DNA of 64,000 nt from Streptomyces capitiformicae (GTDB taxonomy: Bacteria; Actinomycetota; Actinomycetes; Streptomycetales; Streptomycetaceae). Position numbers and translations under genes: made by a program. The stretch's first letter is position 1, and every line of letters starts with the position of its first letter. The stretch covers positions 6,269,486 to 6,333,485 of the forward strand of contig NZ_CP022161.1 of NCBI RefSeq assembly GCF_002214185.1, read 5' to 3'. Below the pieces are notes generated by a model that worked only from the letters and a program-made list of their open reading frames with translations, was not told the DNA's origin and searched no databases. This document shows, in pieces, positions 50,512-59,169 of the stretch.

Positions 50512-51368
50512 AAGCGGTCCACGTACGTGTCCGTCCCCGGCACCGTCGGGATGAACGGCGCCAGCAACTCCAGCCTCCCCAGGCCCCCCGCGCCGGAGCC
50601 GCTCATGGATGCGGTGTCCACCGCCTCCGCCAGGCCCGTGAAGTGCTCCGCCCAGCAGTCCCGCGGGTCGGTCTCCAGGAACCACAGCAGGGTGAGGCGG
50701 GTGTCGACGCCCTCGACCAGCTTCACGTACGACATCCGGTCGAGGGGCAGCGGCGTGGGCCGGAAGACCGTGACCATGGCGACCGGCGACCCGGCGAGCC
50801 GCTTGGGCAGATGCCGGGCCCGCAGCCACTCCAGCAACTCGGCGCGCTCGTCCGGCCCTTCGGTGTCGATCACCTCCAGCACCAGGCCCGCGTAAGGGTG
50901 GTCGAGAGCGTGGAAGTCACGGGGTCCGGCGGCCCCGTCCCGGTACACCGTCGCCTCGTGGTCCTGGAACGCCGTAAAGACATGCGTACGGTCCTGGTAG
51001 ACGCGTGCGTCGCGATTCAGCCGTTTGTTGATGGCGACCGTCCAGCGCATGTGGTCGTCGTAGCGGCCGTCGGTGATCCAGTACGTGGAGAGGTAGCAGC
51101 CGGCGGTGACCGGCTGAGCAATCGCCGACTTCTCCGGCGTACGCAGGAGTTGGAGATCCCTGGTCGCCACCCAACGGCGGCCGGCGTACATCCAGGGCAT
51201 CGCCATCGCGCCCGCGTAGTAGTGGTCGTCCTCGTACCAGCGGTTGTACGCGTACTCGTGGCCCGGATGCGGCTCGACCATCGTGATCAGGGCGTGGCCC
51301 GGGTGGACGCCGTACGGGCCGACGGCGGCCAGTTCGGCGTACGTCTCGCTGTGGGTCTCCTCGCTCAT
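50505..51368 (-). CDS. Hypothetical protein, probable dimeric alpha/beta-barrel fold
   Basis: 287 residues from ATG 51368. Two similar halves can be seen: ALITMVEPHPGHEYAYNRWY, EDDHYYAGAMAMPWMYAGRR in the first, and LVLEVIDTEGPDERAELLEW with VTVFRPTPLPLD in the second. The pattern 'xxWYxxDHxxxxxxxPGxxxxxRW' is shared with EthD-like ferredoxin-fold proteins. It is divergent from an SDR oxidoreductase across a palindromic operator, so both may serve one catabolic or detoxification pathway. Function not known. Confidence 0.65.
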   Translation of the reverse strand: MSEETHSETYAELAAVGPYGVHPGHALITMVEPHPGHEYAYNRWYEDDHYYAGAMAMPWMYAGRRWVATRDLQLLRTPEKSAIAQPVTAGCYLSTYWITDGRYDDHMRWTVAINKRLNRDARVYQDRTHVFTAFQDHEATVYRDGAAGPRDFHALDHPYAGLVLEVIDTEGPDERAELLEWLRARHLPKRLAGSPVAMVTVFRPTPLPLDRMSYVKLVEGVDTRLTLLWFLETDPRDCWAEHFTGLAEAVDTASMSGSGAGGLGRLELLAPFIPTVPGTDTYVDRLR

Positions 51369-51405
51369 GCGTCTTCCCCTTCCGTCCGCCTGCGGTCGCC
51401 CATAC

Positions 51406-51422
51406 TCTGACGCTCCGTCAGA
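51406..51422. promoter_or_regulatory. TetR-type operator TCTGACG-CTC-CGTCAGA
   Basis: A perfect 17-bp dyad between the divergent hypothetical gene and the SDR gene, 28 bases from the SDR start. CTGACG-N3-CGTCAG dyads are common TetR-family operators in actinomycetes. No TetR gene is present in the window, so the regulator must be encoded elsewhere. Confidence 0.65.
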
Positions 51423-51449
51423 TAATCCGCCAGAGCCGGGAGGCCACCG

Positions 51450-52247
51450 ATGCCACCGATGTCACTGCTCGCGGGCAAGACCGTCGTCGTCTCGGGGGTC
51501 GGTGCCGGGCTCGGCGGACGGGTTGCCGCCGCCGTCGTACGGGACGGGGGCAACGCCGTGCTCGGGGCGCGTACGGAGGCGAACCTCGCCAAGGCCGCCG
51601 CGGATCTGGACCCGGACGGCACGCACACGGCGTACCGGGCGACCGACATCACCGACGAGGCGCAGTGCGAGGCGCTGGCGGCGCTGGCGGCGGAGCGGTT
51701 CGGGGGCGTCGACGCGGTGGTGCATGTGGCGGCCTGGGACAGCTATTTCGGGGGTCTGGAGGACGCCGACTTCACCACCTGGCAGGCGGTCCTCGATGTG
51801 AACCTGCTGGGCACGCTGCGGATGACGCGGGCCTGTCTGCCCGCCCTGAAGGCGGCGGGTGGCGGGTCCGTCGTCATCATCGGGACGCAGTCGGCGGTGG
51901 CCGCGCCCTCGCGGGTGCGGCAGGCGGCGTACGCGGCGTCGAAGGGCGCGCTGACGAGCGCGATGTACTCGCTGGCCCGGGAGCTCGGGCCGTACCGGAT
52001 CCGGGTCAACACCGTGCTGCCTGGCTGGATGTGGGGGCCGCCGGTGGAGGCGTACGTCCGTTTCACGGCGCACGGCGAGGGTGTGTCCGAGGCGGAGGTG
52101 CTGGCGCGGCTCACCGAACGCGTGGCGCTGCCCGAACTGGCCACGGACGGCGATGTCGCGGACGCGGCGGTCTTCCTGGCGTCGGACCGGGCGCGGGCCA
52201 TCACCGGCCAGTCGCTGCTGGTGAATGCCGGGGAGCTGATGCGCTGA
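51450..52247 (+). CDS. Short-chain dehydrogenase/reductase (SDR)
   Basis: 265 residues from ATG 51450; a second ATG lies three codons on. Classical SDR motifs: cofactor site VSGVGAGLGGRVAAAVV (TGxxxGxG-like), structural VNLLG, catalytic Ser in IIGTQSAVAAPSR, and YAASK. The C-terminus ITGQSLLVNAGELMR is typical. NAD(P)H-dependent oxidoreductase; substrate unknown. Probably co-regulated with the divergent 287-aa gene through the shared dyad. Confidence 0.92.
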   Translation: MPPMSLLAGKTVVVSGVGAGLGGRVAAAVVRDGGNAVLGARTEANLAKAAADLDPDGTHTAYRATDITDEAQCEALAALAAERFGGVDAVVHVAAWDSYFGGLEDADFTTWQAVLDVNLLGTLRMTRACLPALKAAGGGSVVIIGTQSAVAAPSRVRQAAYAASKGALTSAMYSLARELGPYRIRVNTVLPGWMWGPPVEAYVRFTAHGEGVSEAEVLARLTERVALPELATDGDVADAAVFLASDRARAITGQSLLVNAGELMR

Positions 52248-52283
52248 CCGCTGACCTGGGTGCGGGGGGTGCTGGGTGCGGGG

Positions 52284-54074
52284 TCAGATCACGCGGAAGA
52301 GGTCGGCGGCGGCGTGGACGTCGGTGAGGTCCTCGATGGAGCGGAGGTTGTCGCACAGGGCGTCCAGGACCGAGTCGGACTCGGCGACGCGCGGTGCGCC
52401 GACGGCCACGCCGAAGACCCGGAACCCCAATCGGTGCTTGGCCTGGTTCCAGCCGCGCATCCATTCCTCGGTGACTCCGCAGTCGTCGTCGGTGAGCATC
52501 ACGATGTCGCCGCGTCTGCGGGCGGCGTCATCGAACTCCTCCGCCAGCAGTTCGCCGGCCGCCGACAACGGCCGCTGGTAGCTGGTGCCGCCGCCGAGGA
52601 AGGTCTCCGCGAAGTCGAGGACCCGGTCGAGGTCGGCGGGCTCGTCGGCCGGGAAGCGGAAGACCTGGAGCTTGTCGGCGGCGGAGAACAGGATGCCGAC
52701 GAAGTCCCGCCCCGCGTGGCGGGCCTGGTCCAGCAGCGCCAGGGCGCACGCCTTGGCCCACACCTCCCGGGTGACTCCGCCGGGCCCCGCCTCGTACATG
52801 GAGTGCGAAGTGTCCACGCACGCGATGACGGCGCCCTGGCCGGTGCTCTGCTCGCCCTGGCTGTCGTAGAGCATCAGCTCCCCGGCGGCGTAGCGCGCGG
52901 CGAACACCGCGCGCAGCTCGGGCAGGCCGAGGTGGGTCAGCTCGGACGGGATGACGCGGGAGAGGTCGTCGCCGAGCGTGACGCCGACCAGTTCCCCGGT
53001 GGCGTTCTCCACCTTGCGGGCGCGCTCACCGCCGGCCATCTGCCGGAAGCGGCCGATCAGTTCGGCCCACTGGGCAAGACGGCCGCCGCGCAGCCGCTCC
53101 GCGAGCCGGGCCCGCTCGGCGAACGGCATCCGCTCCAGCCGCCCGGAGCCCACACCCCAGGCCCGCATCAGCGCGGCCTCCTGCCGTACGGCCGCGGCGG
53201 CCCGCGCCGCCGCGCTCCGGGCAGCGGCACGGATACCGAGGGCCGCCGCCGTGAGGGCCTGCGCGGCGGCGTGGGCGGCCTGGCGTGCGGCGGCCTCGGC
53301 GGCCTCGGCGGCCTGGGCGGCTTCGTCGGCGGCTGGGGCCAGGACGGAGCCGTCCTGGCCGTCCCCAATCGCCTGTTGTGCGGCCTTGTCGGCGTCCTGC
53401 CGGGCCTTCTTCGCCTGCTCGGCCTGTTCTTGGGCATCCCTGGAGCGCTCGAGCAGCCCGCGCAGCGCGGCGGCCTGGGCGAGTACGGCCATGGCGGCGG
53501 CGTAGGGGTCGCCGGCCGTCTCCCGGTGCAGCTCGGCGAAGTCGGGTGACTCCATCAGCGAGGTGATGACCTGGTGGTGGACCAGCCGGGAGGGGTCCAT
53601 CTCCACGCGCTCACGCACCCGCGGGCGGACCTTGTAGGCGGCCAGGAACAGGTCGGCCAGGAGGTCGGTGGGGTAGGTCGGACAAGTGGCGTAGCCGTAG
53701 CGCTCGTTCAACTCCTCGGCCAGATCACGCAGCCCGGCCGACTGCTCGTAGGTGTCGCGCCAGGTGATCCGATCGAACCGGTCCGCGACCACGGCCGCGG
53801 TGTGCCGCCCGAGAGCGGCTGCGGCCGGGCCCGGCCATGTGCCTGCCCGGCTCGCCGCCTCGTCGAGTCCGTCGCTCGGCGCCTCACACACAATCCCCTC
53901 CCCCCTGTTCAGAACTCGGCCCGCACCGCACTCAACGTCCACACCGAGAACCTCGCTGAGAAAACGGGCACGAACAGCCTTCCCCAGCCGCTCCCGAGCA
54001 GCTGCGGCCGGGCCCGGCCACATCCCGGCCCAGCTCTCCAACTCGTCCAGCCTGCCGCTCGGCGCCTCACACAC
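52284..54074 (-). CDS. VWA domain protein (ViaA-like)
   Basis: 596 residues from GTG 54074, 18 bases after the AAA gene; an equally good GTG with the same ribosome-binding site is at 53891, which would remove a duplicated 61-residue segment and is probably the ancestral start. After an Ala-rich helical middle region (about 250-330) comes a VWA domain (about 430-590) with the MIDAS motif DTSHS in VIACVDTSHSMYEAG, GGGTSYQRPL and MLTDDDCGV. It should partner the upstream MoxR/RavA-type ATPase, as in the RavA-ViaA pair of enterobacteria. Confidence 0.88.
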   Translation of the reverse strand: MCEAPSGRLDELESWAGMWPGPAAAARERLGKAVRARFLSEVLGVDVECGAGRVLNRGEGIVCEAPSDGLDEAASRAGTWPGPAAAALGRHTAAVVADRFDRITWRDTYEQSAGLRDLAEELNERYGYATCPTYPTDLLADLFLAAYKVRPRVRERVEMDPSRLVHHQVITSLMESPDFAELHRETAGDPYAAAMAVLAQAAALRGLLERSRDAQEQAEQAKKARQDADKAAQQAIGDGQDGSVLAPAADEAAQAAEAAEAAARQAAHAAAQALTAAALGIRAAARSAAARAAAAVRQEAALMRAWGVGSGRLERMPFAERARLAERLRGGRLAQWAELIGRFRQMAGGERARKVENATGELVGVTLGDDLSRVIPSELTHLGLPELRAVFAARYAAGELMLYDSQGEQSTGQGAVIACVDTSHSMYEAGPGGVTREVWAKACALALLDQARHAGRDFVGILFSAADKLQVFRFPADEPADLDRVLDFAETFLGGGTSYQRPLSAAGELLAEEFDDAARRRGDIVMLTDDDCGVTEEWMRGWNQAKHRLGFRVFGVAVGAPRVAESDSVLDALCDNLRSIEDLTDVHAAADLFRVI

Positions 54075-54175
54075 AATCCCCTCCCCCCTGTTCAGAACTC
54101 GGCCCGCACCGTGCTCGCGTCCACGCCGAGCGCCTCGGTGAGGACGCGGGCGCGGACGGCGCGCTGGCGGCCGGT
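53810..54175 (-). repeat. 183-bp tandem duplication across the AAA/VWA gene boundary
   Basis: Copies 53810-53992 and 53993-54175 are offset by exactly 183 bases. A block including CCTCACACACAATCCCCTCC and CTGTTCAGAACTCGGCCCGC is identical; flanks are diverged. Each copy contains the AAA C-terminus, its stop region and the VWA start. In the inner copy one extra base takes the stop out of frame, so the VWA frame runs through it. Confidence 0.85.
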
Positions 54176-55282
54176 GACGCGGTCGATGGCGGCGGTGGAG
54201 CGGCCGGCGCCCGCCGCCTCCGCGCGCAGCTTCTCAAGGCGCTTCCCCGCCATGGCGAGCTGGTTGTGGGCCTTCTTGATGACCCACTCGCTCAGCGCCT
54301 CGCGGGACTGCCCGGTCATGGCGTCGAGCTGGGCCTCCAACTCGTCGATGGTGTCGGCCAGGTCGAGCGCCTCCTTGGCGTCGGGGTTGACCAGGTGCAG
54401 CACTTCACGCTCGACGGTCGGGCGCTGGGAGGGGGAGTCCCACAGCACGTGAGTCAGTACCGACAGGTCGGTCTCGGTGACCGCCGGGCGGCCGTCGAGG
54501 TACGCGGACGCCTGGAGCAGGCCCACCGCCTGTCGCCAGCGGCGGTCGGAGGCGATGAGTTCCTTGCGGCGCAGGGCGGCCCGCAGCGTGCACACCGCGT
54601 CCACGATCGCGTCGGGGACGTCCACGGCCGGGACGGCTTCGGTCACGGCGTGCCGCAACGCGGCCAGTTCGATGGTGGTCCGTGTCGGTGCCGCCGGGCG
54701 GCTGACAGCAGAGCGGACCAGGGCGGCGAAGTTCGAGGGGTCTTCGAGGTAGCCGACCTCGATCCGTACGAGCAGCCGGTCGTAGATCGCGGCCGAATCC
54801 TCCCCGCTGGGCAGTTCGTTGCTCGCCGTGATGGCCCCGATCAGGGGGCAGTGGATCGGCTCTCCGCCGTTCTCGGGGTGGTAGATCCGCTCGTTGAGGT
54901 AGCCCAGCGTCTCGTTCAGCGCGGCCGTGGAGCACTTGAAGATCTCGTCGATGAACGCGACATGCGCGGTCGTGGCGCGACCGTCGTAGACCTGGCGGTA
55001 CTCGCCCCGGGCGAGCGCGGCGACGTCGATGGGGCCGAACATCCTCGTCGGCGCGGTGAACTTCGACAGGAGGATCTCCCAGTAGGCGGCCCCCTCGATC
55101 CGGCCCGTGAGCTCCCGGGCCAGCTCGGACTTCGCCGTTCCGGGCGGGCCGAGCACCAGCGAGTGCTGCCCGGCCAGCAGCGTCACCACCAGCGTCCGTA
55201 CCACGTCGGCCCGTTCGTAGAAACGGTCCGACAGCTCGCCGCATATCGCACGCAGCCGCTCGGCCGTGTCCTGCGCGTCCAC
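54092..55282 (-). CDS. MoxR/RavA-type AAA ATPase
   Basis: 396 residues from ATG 55282. Walker A is LGPPGTAKSELARELTG (about 44-60), Walker B VAFIDEIFKCSTAALNETLG, and sensor 1 lies in IGAITASNELPSGEDSAAIY; FTAPTRMFGPIDVAALARGE is specific for the RavA branch of MoxR ATPases. The C-terminal helical region carries LDAMTGQSREALSEWVIKKA. With the VWA protein downstream it forms a RavA-ViaA-like chaperone pair. The 165-bp divergent region to the symporter gene contains an A/T-rich patch (CATATATGTAAACTGAAG) likely to be its promoter. Confidence 0.9.
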   Translation of the reverse strand: MDAQDTAERLRAICGELSDRFYERADVVRTLVVTLLAGQHSLVLGPPGTAKSELARELTGRIEGAAYWEILLSKFTAPTRMFGPIDVAALARGEYRQVYDGRATTAHVAFIDEIFKCSTAALNETLGYLNERIYHPENGGEPIHCPLIGAITASNELPSGEDSAAIYDRLLVRIEVGYLEDPSNFAALVRSAVSRPAAPTRTTIELAALRHAVTEAVPAVDVPDAIVDAVCTLRAALRRKELIASDRRWRQAVGLLQASAYLDGRPAVTETDLSVLTHVLWDSPSQRPTVEREVLHLVNPDAKEALDLADTIDELEAQLDAMTGQSREALSEWVIKKAHNQLAMAGKRLEKLRAEAAGAGRSTAAIDRVTGRQRAVRARVLTEALGVDASTVRAEF

Positions 55283-55447
55283 CTTCGACTCCTCTTTTCA
55301 GCCAACTCGCCGTTCATATATGTAAACTGAAGTCACCGCACCGAACTTTTTTACCCCCTCTTGACCTTCCACTTCCTTGCCGTGGGTATGCCACCGAACT
55401 CAGAGTTCACATGCCTGACCCTGGCGGCGGACCCTGGAAGGGGGCCC

Positions 55448-57028
55448 ATGAACAGTCTCGACTGGGCCGTGCTCATCGGCTACTTCGGTGTGATGGTCGC
55501 GATCGGCGTCTGGTCGCACAAACGCGTGGACAACGTCAGTGACTTCTTCACCGCGGGCGGCAAGATGCCGTGGTGGCTGTCCGGCATCTCGCACCACATG
55601 TCGGGCTACAGCGCGGTGATGTTCACCGGGTACGCCGGTATCGCGTACACCTGGGGTGTGACGTCCTTCGTGACGTGGTCCTTCCCCATCGCCCTCGGCA
55701 TCGCCATCGGTTCGAAGCTGTTCGCGCCGCGCATCAACCGGCTGCGGTCGCGACTGCATGTGGCATCCCCTCTCGAGTATCTGAAGAACCGTTACAACCT
55801 GGGTACCCAGCAGGCGCTCGCCTGGTCCGGGATGCTGCTGAAGATCGTGGACGTGGGCGCGAAGTGGGCGGCCATCGCCACGCTGCTGTCGGTCTTCACG
55901 GGCGTCTCCCTGAACCAGGGCATCCTCATCACCGGCACCATCACCGCCGTCTACTGCACGATCGGCGGCCTCTGGGCGGACGCCCTGACGGAACTCGGCC
56001 AGTTCGTCATCCAGTTCCTGGCCGGAATCGCGATGTTCATCGCCGTGTTCGTCAAACTCGACGACTTCGGCGGCTTCTTCGGCGTCTGGGACCGCCCGGA
56101 GCTGAAGGGCCACGGAGAGCCCCTCGTCGGCCCGTACGGCACGATCTTCCTGCTCGCGTTCCTCTTCATCAAACTCTTCGAGTACAACGGCGGCATGCTC
56201 AACCAGGCCCAGCGCTACATGGCCACGGCCACCCCCTACGAGGCCGAGCGCTCGGCCCGGCTGTCGGCGGTCCTGTGGCTGGTCTGGCCGCTGGTGCTGT
56301 TCTTCCCGATGTGGATGTCGCCGCTGCTGGTGAAGTCGGAGAAGGGCGACGGCTCCGACACATACGCCCTGATGACCGAACAGCTGCTGCCGCACGGCCT
56401 GTTGGGCCTCGTCATCGTCGGCTTCTTCTCCCACACGATGGCGATGTGCTCCTCCGACGCGAACGCCATCGCGGCAGTCTTCACCCGCGACTGCGCGCCG
56501 GTGATCTGGCGCCGGGCGCGGACGTGGACCGAGGGGCAGGGGCTGCGGGTCGCCCGCGTCACGACCGTCGTCTTCCTGGGCCTGTCCATGGCAGCGGCCA
56601 CGCAGGTGAACTCACCCGCCTTCAAGGACATCATCACCGTCGTCATCAAGTGGGTGGCCGGCCTGATGGGCCCCATGGCCATCCCGATGATGCTCGGCCT
56701 GCTGCGCCCGTTCCGCCGCTCCGGCCCGACGGCGGCGCTCACCAGCTGGGCGTGCGGCCTGTTCGCCTTCTGGCTGGTGAACTACCCGATCCACTGGAAC
56801 GTCGAGGGCGGCGTCCCGCTCCAGTACCAGGTGTCCATCCCGCTGGCCGTCTCGCTCGTGCTGTACATCGTCATCGGCTTCATCAAGCCGGAGGACACAC
56901 CCGAGCGGCTCGCGATCATCGAGAAGATCAACACCGATGGGGACGGGGACGGATACGGGGGTGCGGGGGCCGCGGCGGTTCCGGCGCCGGCGCCGGGGAA
57001 GGACGCATCGAGTCCTACGGGGGTTTGA
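55448..57028 (+). CDS. Sodium:solute symporter family protein
   Basis: 526 residues from ATG 55448 (GGAAGGGGG upstream); the longer open frame from 55361 has no hydrophobic or conserved N-terminus. About thirteen hydrophobic helices begin LDWAVLIGYFGVMVAIGVWS. VSDFFTAGGKMPWWLSGISH, MSGYSAVMFTGYAGIAYTWG and the MLNQAQRYMATATPYEAERS loop are typical of SSS transporters of the SGLT group, which carry sugars or related solutes with sodium. The C-terminus is Gly/Ala/Pro-rich. Monocistronic. Confidence 0.92.
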   Translation: MNSLDWAVLIGYFGVMVAIGVWSHKRVDNVSDFFTAGGKMPWWLSGISHHMSGYSAVMFTGYAGIAYTWGVTSFVTWSFPIALGIAIGSKLFAPRINRLRSRLHVASPLEYLKNRYNLGTQQALAWSGMLLKIVDVGAKWAAIATLLSVFTGVSLNQGILITGTITAVYCTIGGLWADALTELGQFVIQFLAGIAMFIAVFVKLDDFGGFFGVWDRPELKGHGEPLVGPYGTIFLLAFLFIKLFEYNGGMLNQAQRYMATATPYEAERSARLSAVLWLVWPLVLFFPMWMSPLLVKSEKGDGSDTYALMTEQLLPHGLLGLVIVGFFSHTMAMCSSDANAIAAVFTRDCAPVIWRRARTWTEGQGLRVARVTTVVFLGLSMAAATQVNSPAFKDIITVVIKWVAGLMGPMAIPMMLGLLRPFRRSGPTAALTSWACGLFAFWLVNYPIHWNVEGGVPLQYQVSIPLAVSLVLYIVIGFIKPEDTPERLAIIEKINTDGDGDGYGGAGAAAVPAPAPGKDASSPTGV

Positions 57029-57084
57029 GGGCTTGAGGGCGGAGCTCGGGGGTGCGGTGTGTGGGGCGGGTGCGGGTGGGTGGG

Positions 57085-57162
57085 GGTTGTTCACGCAGTT
57101 CCCCGCGCCCCTGAATGCACGGCCCTGCGGGCCAGGGGCGCGGGAACCTGCGCGATCAACCC
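57085..57162. repeat. REP-like interspersed element, copy 3
   Basis: GGTTGTTCACGCAGTTCCCC-GCGCCCCTG and its inverted partner CAGGGGCGCGGGAACCTGCG-CGATCAACC form a near-perfect hairpin with arms of about 29 bases. It sits between two convergent genes and may serve as their terminator. Confidence 0.8.
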
Positions 57163-57172
57163 AACACAACGG

Positions 57173-57631
57173 TCACGGACAAACGCGCCCGGCCCCGGGC
57201 TCGCGCGCCATGAAAACGTCCACCGGGTCCTCCGATTCGAGGGTGAACCCATGGCGTTCGTACAGCCGCCTGGCCGGACTCCCCCGCAGCACGTTCAGGC
57301 GGACGACCGTGCCGTCGCGGTCGCAGCGGGACAGGAGCTCGCGCAGTACGGCCGTGCCGATGCCGGTGCCCTGGAGGTGGGGGGCGAGGTAGAAGTGCTC
57401 CAGCCAGTGGGCGTCCGGTGACGGGCGCAGGGCCACGCCGCCCGCGAACTCGCCGCTCACCTCGATGATCCACGTATGGGTCGGGTCGTAGGCGTCGCGG
57501 AGGCGTTGGCGGACGCGGTGGGGGTCGTAGCGGCCCAGGCGTTCGAGGTCGGGGCGCATGACGACGGCGCGCAGGTCGGCCAGGGGTTCGAGGTCCGCGG
57601 CCGTCGCTTGTCGTAGGGTCCAGTCCGCCAT
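57173..57631 (-). CDS. GNAT family N-acetyltransferase
   Basis: 152 residues from ATG 57631 (a GTG three codons earlier is possible). A single complete GNAT domain: LRQATAADLEPLADLRAVVM, FYLAPHLQGTGIGTAVLREL with the Q-x-x-G-x-G acetyl-CoA loop, and LNVLRGSPARRLYERHGFTL. Substrate unknown. Convergent with the symporter gene and separated from it by a REP-like hairpin. Confidence 0.9.
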   Translation of the reverse strand: MADWTLRQATAADLEPLADLRAVVMRPDLERLGRYDPHRVRQRLRDAYDPTHTWIIEVSGEFAGGVALRPSPDAHWLEHFYLAPHLQGTGIGTAVLRELLSRCDRDGTVVRLNVLRGSPARRLYERHGFTLESEDPVDVFMAREPGAGRVCP

Positions 57632-57707
57632 GATCGGCACGCTATCGCGGCGTCGGGAGCGGGAGGACGTGAGGGGCGGCCGCTCAGCCCCGTGGATACC
57701 GTGCCCG

Positions 57708-58853
57708 TCAGCCCCGTGGATACCGCGTCAGCCAGCCCGACGACGCTCCCCCCGGGCCGTGCAGGGCCGGGCCCTGGGTCATTTCCAGGGCGAAGTCGTC
57801 CGCGAGGACCAGGAGCGTCGGCCGTCCCTCCAACTCCGCCAGCCAGGCCGGGGGGAGGGCCGTCTCGCCGTGGAGGGCGCCCAGGAGGCCGCCGGTCAGG
57901 GCGCCCGCCGCGCCGGAGTGGCCGCTGTGGTTGACGGCGAGGCAGAGGCCCTGGCGTACGTCCTCGCCGACCAGGGTGCAGTAGACGGCGACCGCGAGGA
58001 GGCCCTCGGCCGTGCCGTTGCCGACGAGGGCCTCGACGAGGGCCGGGGCGGGCGCGCTCTGGCGTACGGCGTTCATGGCCTGCTGGAGGGCATCGGTGAC
58101 GGGCTGGTGTCCGGGGCGGGCGGCGAGGAGGACGAGGGCCTTCTCGACGGCGGCGTCGAGGCTCTCGCCGCGGGCGAGGGCGTGGACGATGACGGCGTAC
58201 GAGCCGGCCGTGAGGTAGGCGGTCGGGTGGCCGTGGGTCTGGGCCGCGCACTCGACGGCCAGTTGGAAGACCAACTGCGGTTCCCAGCCGACCAGGAGGC
58301 CGAAGGGGGCCGAGCGGGCCGCCGCCTCCGCGCCGGGTTCACCGGGGTTCTTGGGGGCGTCGAGGGTGCCCATCGTCTCGTCGGCGAAGCCCAGGAGGCA
58401 GGCGCGGGACGGGTCACGGCGGGCGTAGAGCCACTCCTCGCGGGCGAGCCAGCCGTCGTCCTTGCGGCGTTCGTCGGGGCCCCAGTCGCGCTGGGTGGCC
58501 GCCCAGCGCAGATACGCCCGGTGCAGGTCCGTCGGCGGGTGCCAGGCGCCGGTGTCGCGGCGGACCTGGGCGCGTATCAGCCCGTCGACGGTGAACAGGG
58601 TGAGCTGGGTCAGGTCGGTCACCGCGCCGCGTCTGCCGTACGCGGGCGGCAGATCGGTCAGCCCGTCGGGGCCGTACGTCTCGCCCAGTTGCTCCATGGT
58701 GAGCCCGGCAACCGGCGAACCGAGGGCGTCACCGACTGCGGCGCCCAGCAGTGTTCCGCGCACCCTGCTGCGGAAATCCTGCTGCTCGACCCGCCCCCAG
58801 ACGGCACCGGCTGTCGCGCCCACCGCGGCCTCCTCATGACCCCACCCCCGCAC
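57708..58853 (-). CDS. ADP-ribosylglycohydrolase homologue, probably inactive
   Basis: 381 residues from GTG 58853. The DraG-type fold begins VRGTLLGAAVGDALGSPVAG and ends VNHSGHSGAAGALTGGLLGA. Active members need two clusters of metal-binding residues: T-D-D-T-Q near the N-terminus and a D-x-D in N-H-S-G-D-S-D near the C-terminus. Here they read VTDLTQLTLF and NHSGHSGAAG, so three aspartates are replaced (D to L, D to H, D to G). The overall length and fold are otherwise intact and the frame is open. This suggests a binding-only pseudoenzyme. Confidence 0.87.
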   Translation of the reverse strand: MRGWGHEEAAVGATAGAVWGRVEQQDFRSRVRGTLLGAAVGDALGSPVAGLTMEQLGETYGPDGLTDLPPAYGRRGAVTDLTQLTLFTVDGLIRAQVRRDTGAWHPPTDLHRAYLRWAATQRDWGPDERRKDDGWLAREEWLYARRDPSRACLLGFADETMGTLDAPKNPGEPGAEAAARSAPFGLLVGWEPQLVFQLAVECAAQTHGHPTAYLTAGSYAVIVHALARGESLDAAVEKALVLLAARPGHQPVTDALQQAMNAVRQSAPAPALVEALVGNGTAEGLLAVAVYCTLVGEDVRQGLCLAVNHSGHSGAAGALTGGLLGALHGETALPPAWLAELEGRPTLLVLADDFALEMTQGPALHGPGGASSGWLTRYPRG

Positions 58854-58983
58854 GTCAGTACGTCAGTACATACGTACGCCCCTACCCCCCAACAGTCCAG
58901 CACTGTAATCGAATGGGAACGGCCCGTTCGGGGCTCTCCAGAGGCTCTCCAGGGACTTTCCGCGAGCCCGATCGCCCGGGACC

Positions 58984-59067
58984 GACGCCGGAATCGACGC
59001 CGGAATCGACGCCGGAATCGACGCCGGGCTCGACCCCGGGCTCGACCCCGGGCTCGACCCCGGGATC
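58984..59067. repeat. 12-bp minisatellite
   Basis: Seven tandem 12-bp units: GACGCCGGAATC three times, GACGCCGGGCTC, GACCCCGGGCTC twice and GACCCCGGGATC. It lies in the 316-bp region between the divergent ADP-ribosylglycohydrolase-like and FG-GAP genes (58854-59169), about 100 bases before the latter; no gene is seen in that region. Confidence 0.9.
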
Positions 59068-59169
59068 ACCCCGGATCGGCATGGGGAACACAACCGTTTC
59101 GCCCTCCCGGCCGTCAAAGCGTGCGGATGTGAACAGCAGACGCATCCGAGCCCAACTCCTGGAGAATCC

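Noticed and set aside
52260..53549. 429-codon plus-strand open frame
   Set aside because: Antisense to the VWA gene, which has an intact MIDAS motif; the frame has no recognisable protein sequence.
58984..59067. 12-bp tandem repeats as a CRISPR array or iterons
   Set aside because: Units are directly adjacent without spacers, and no replication gene is near.
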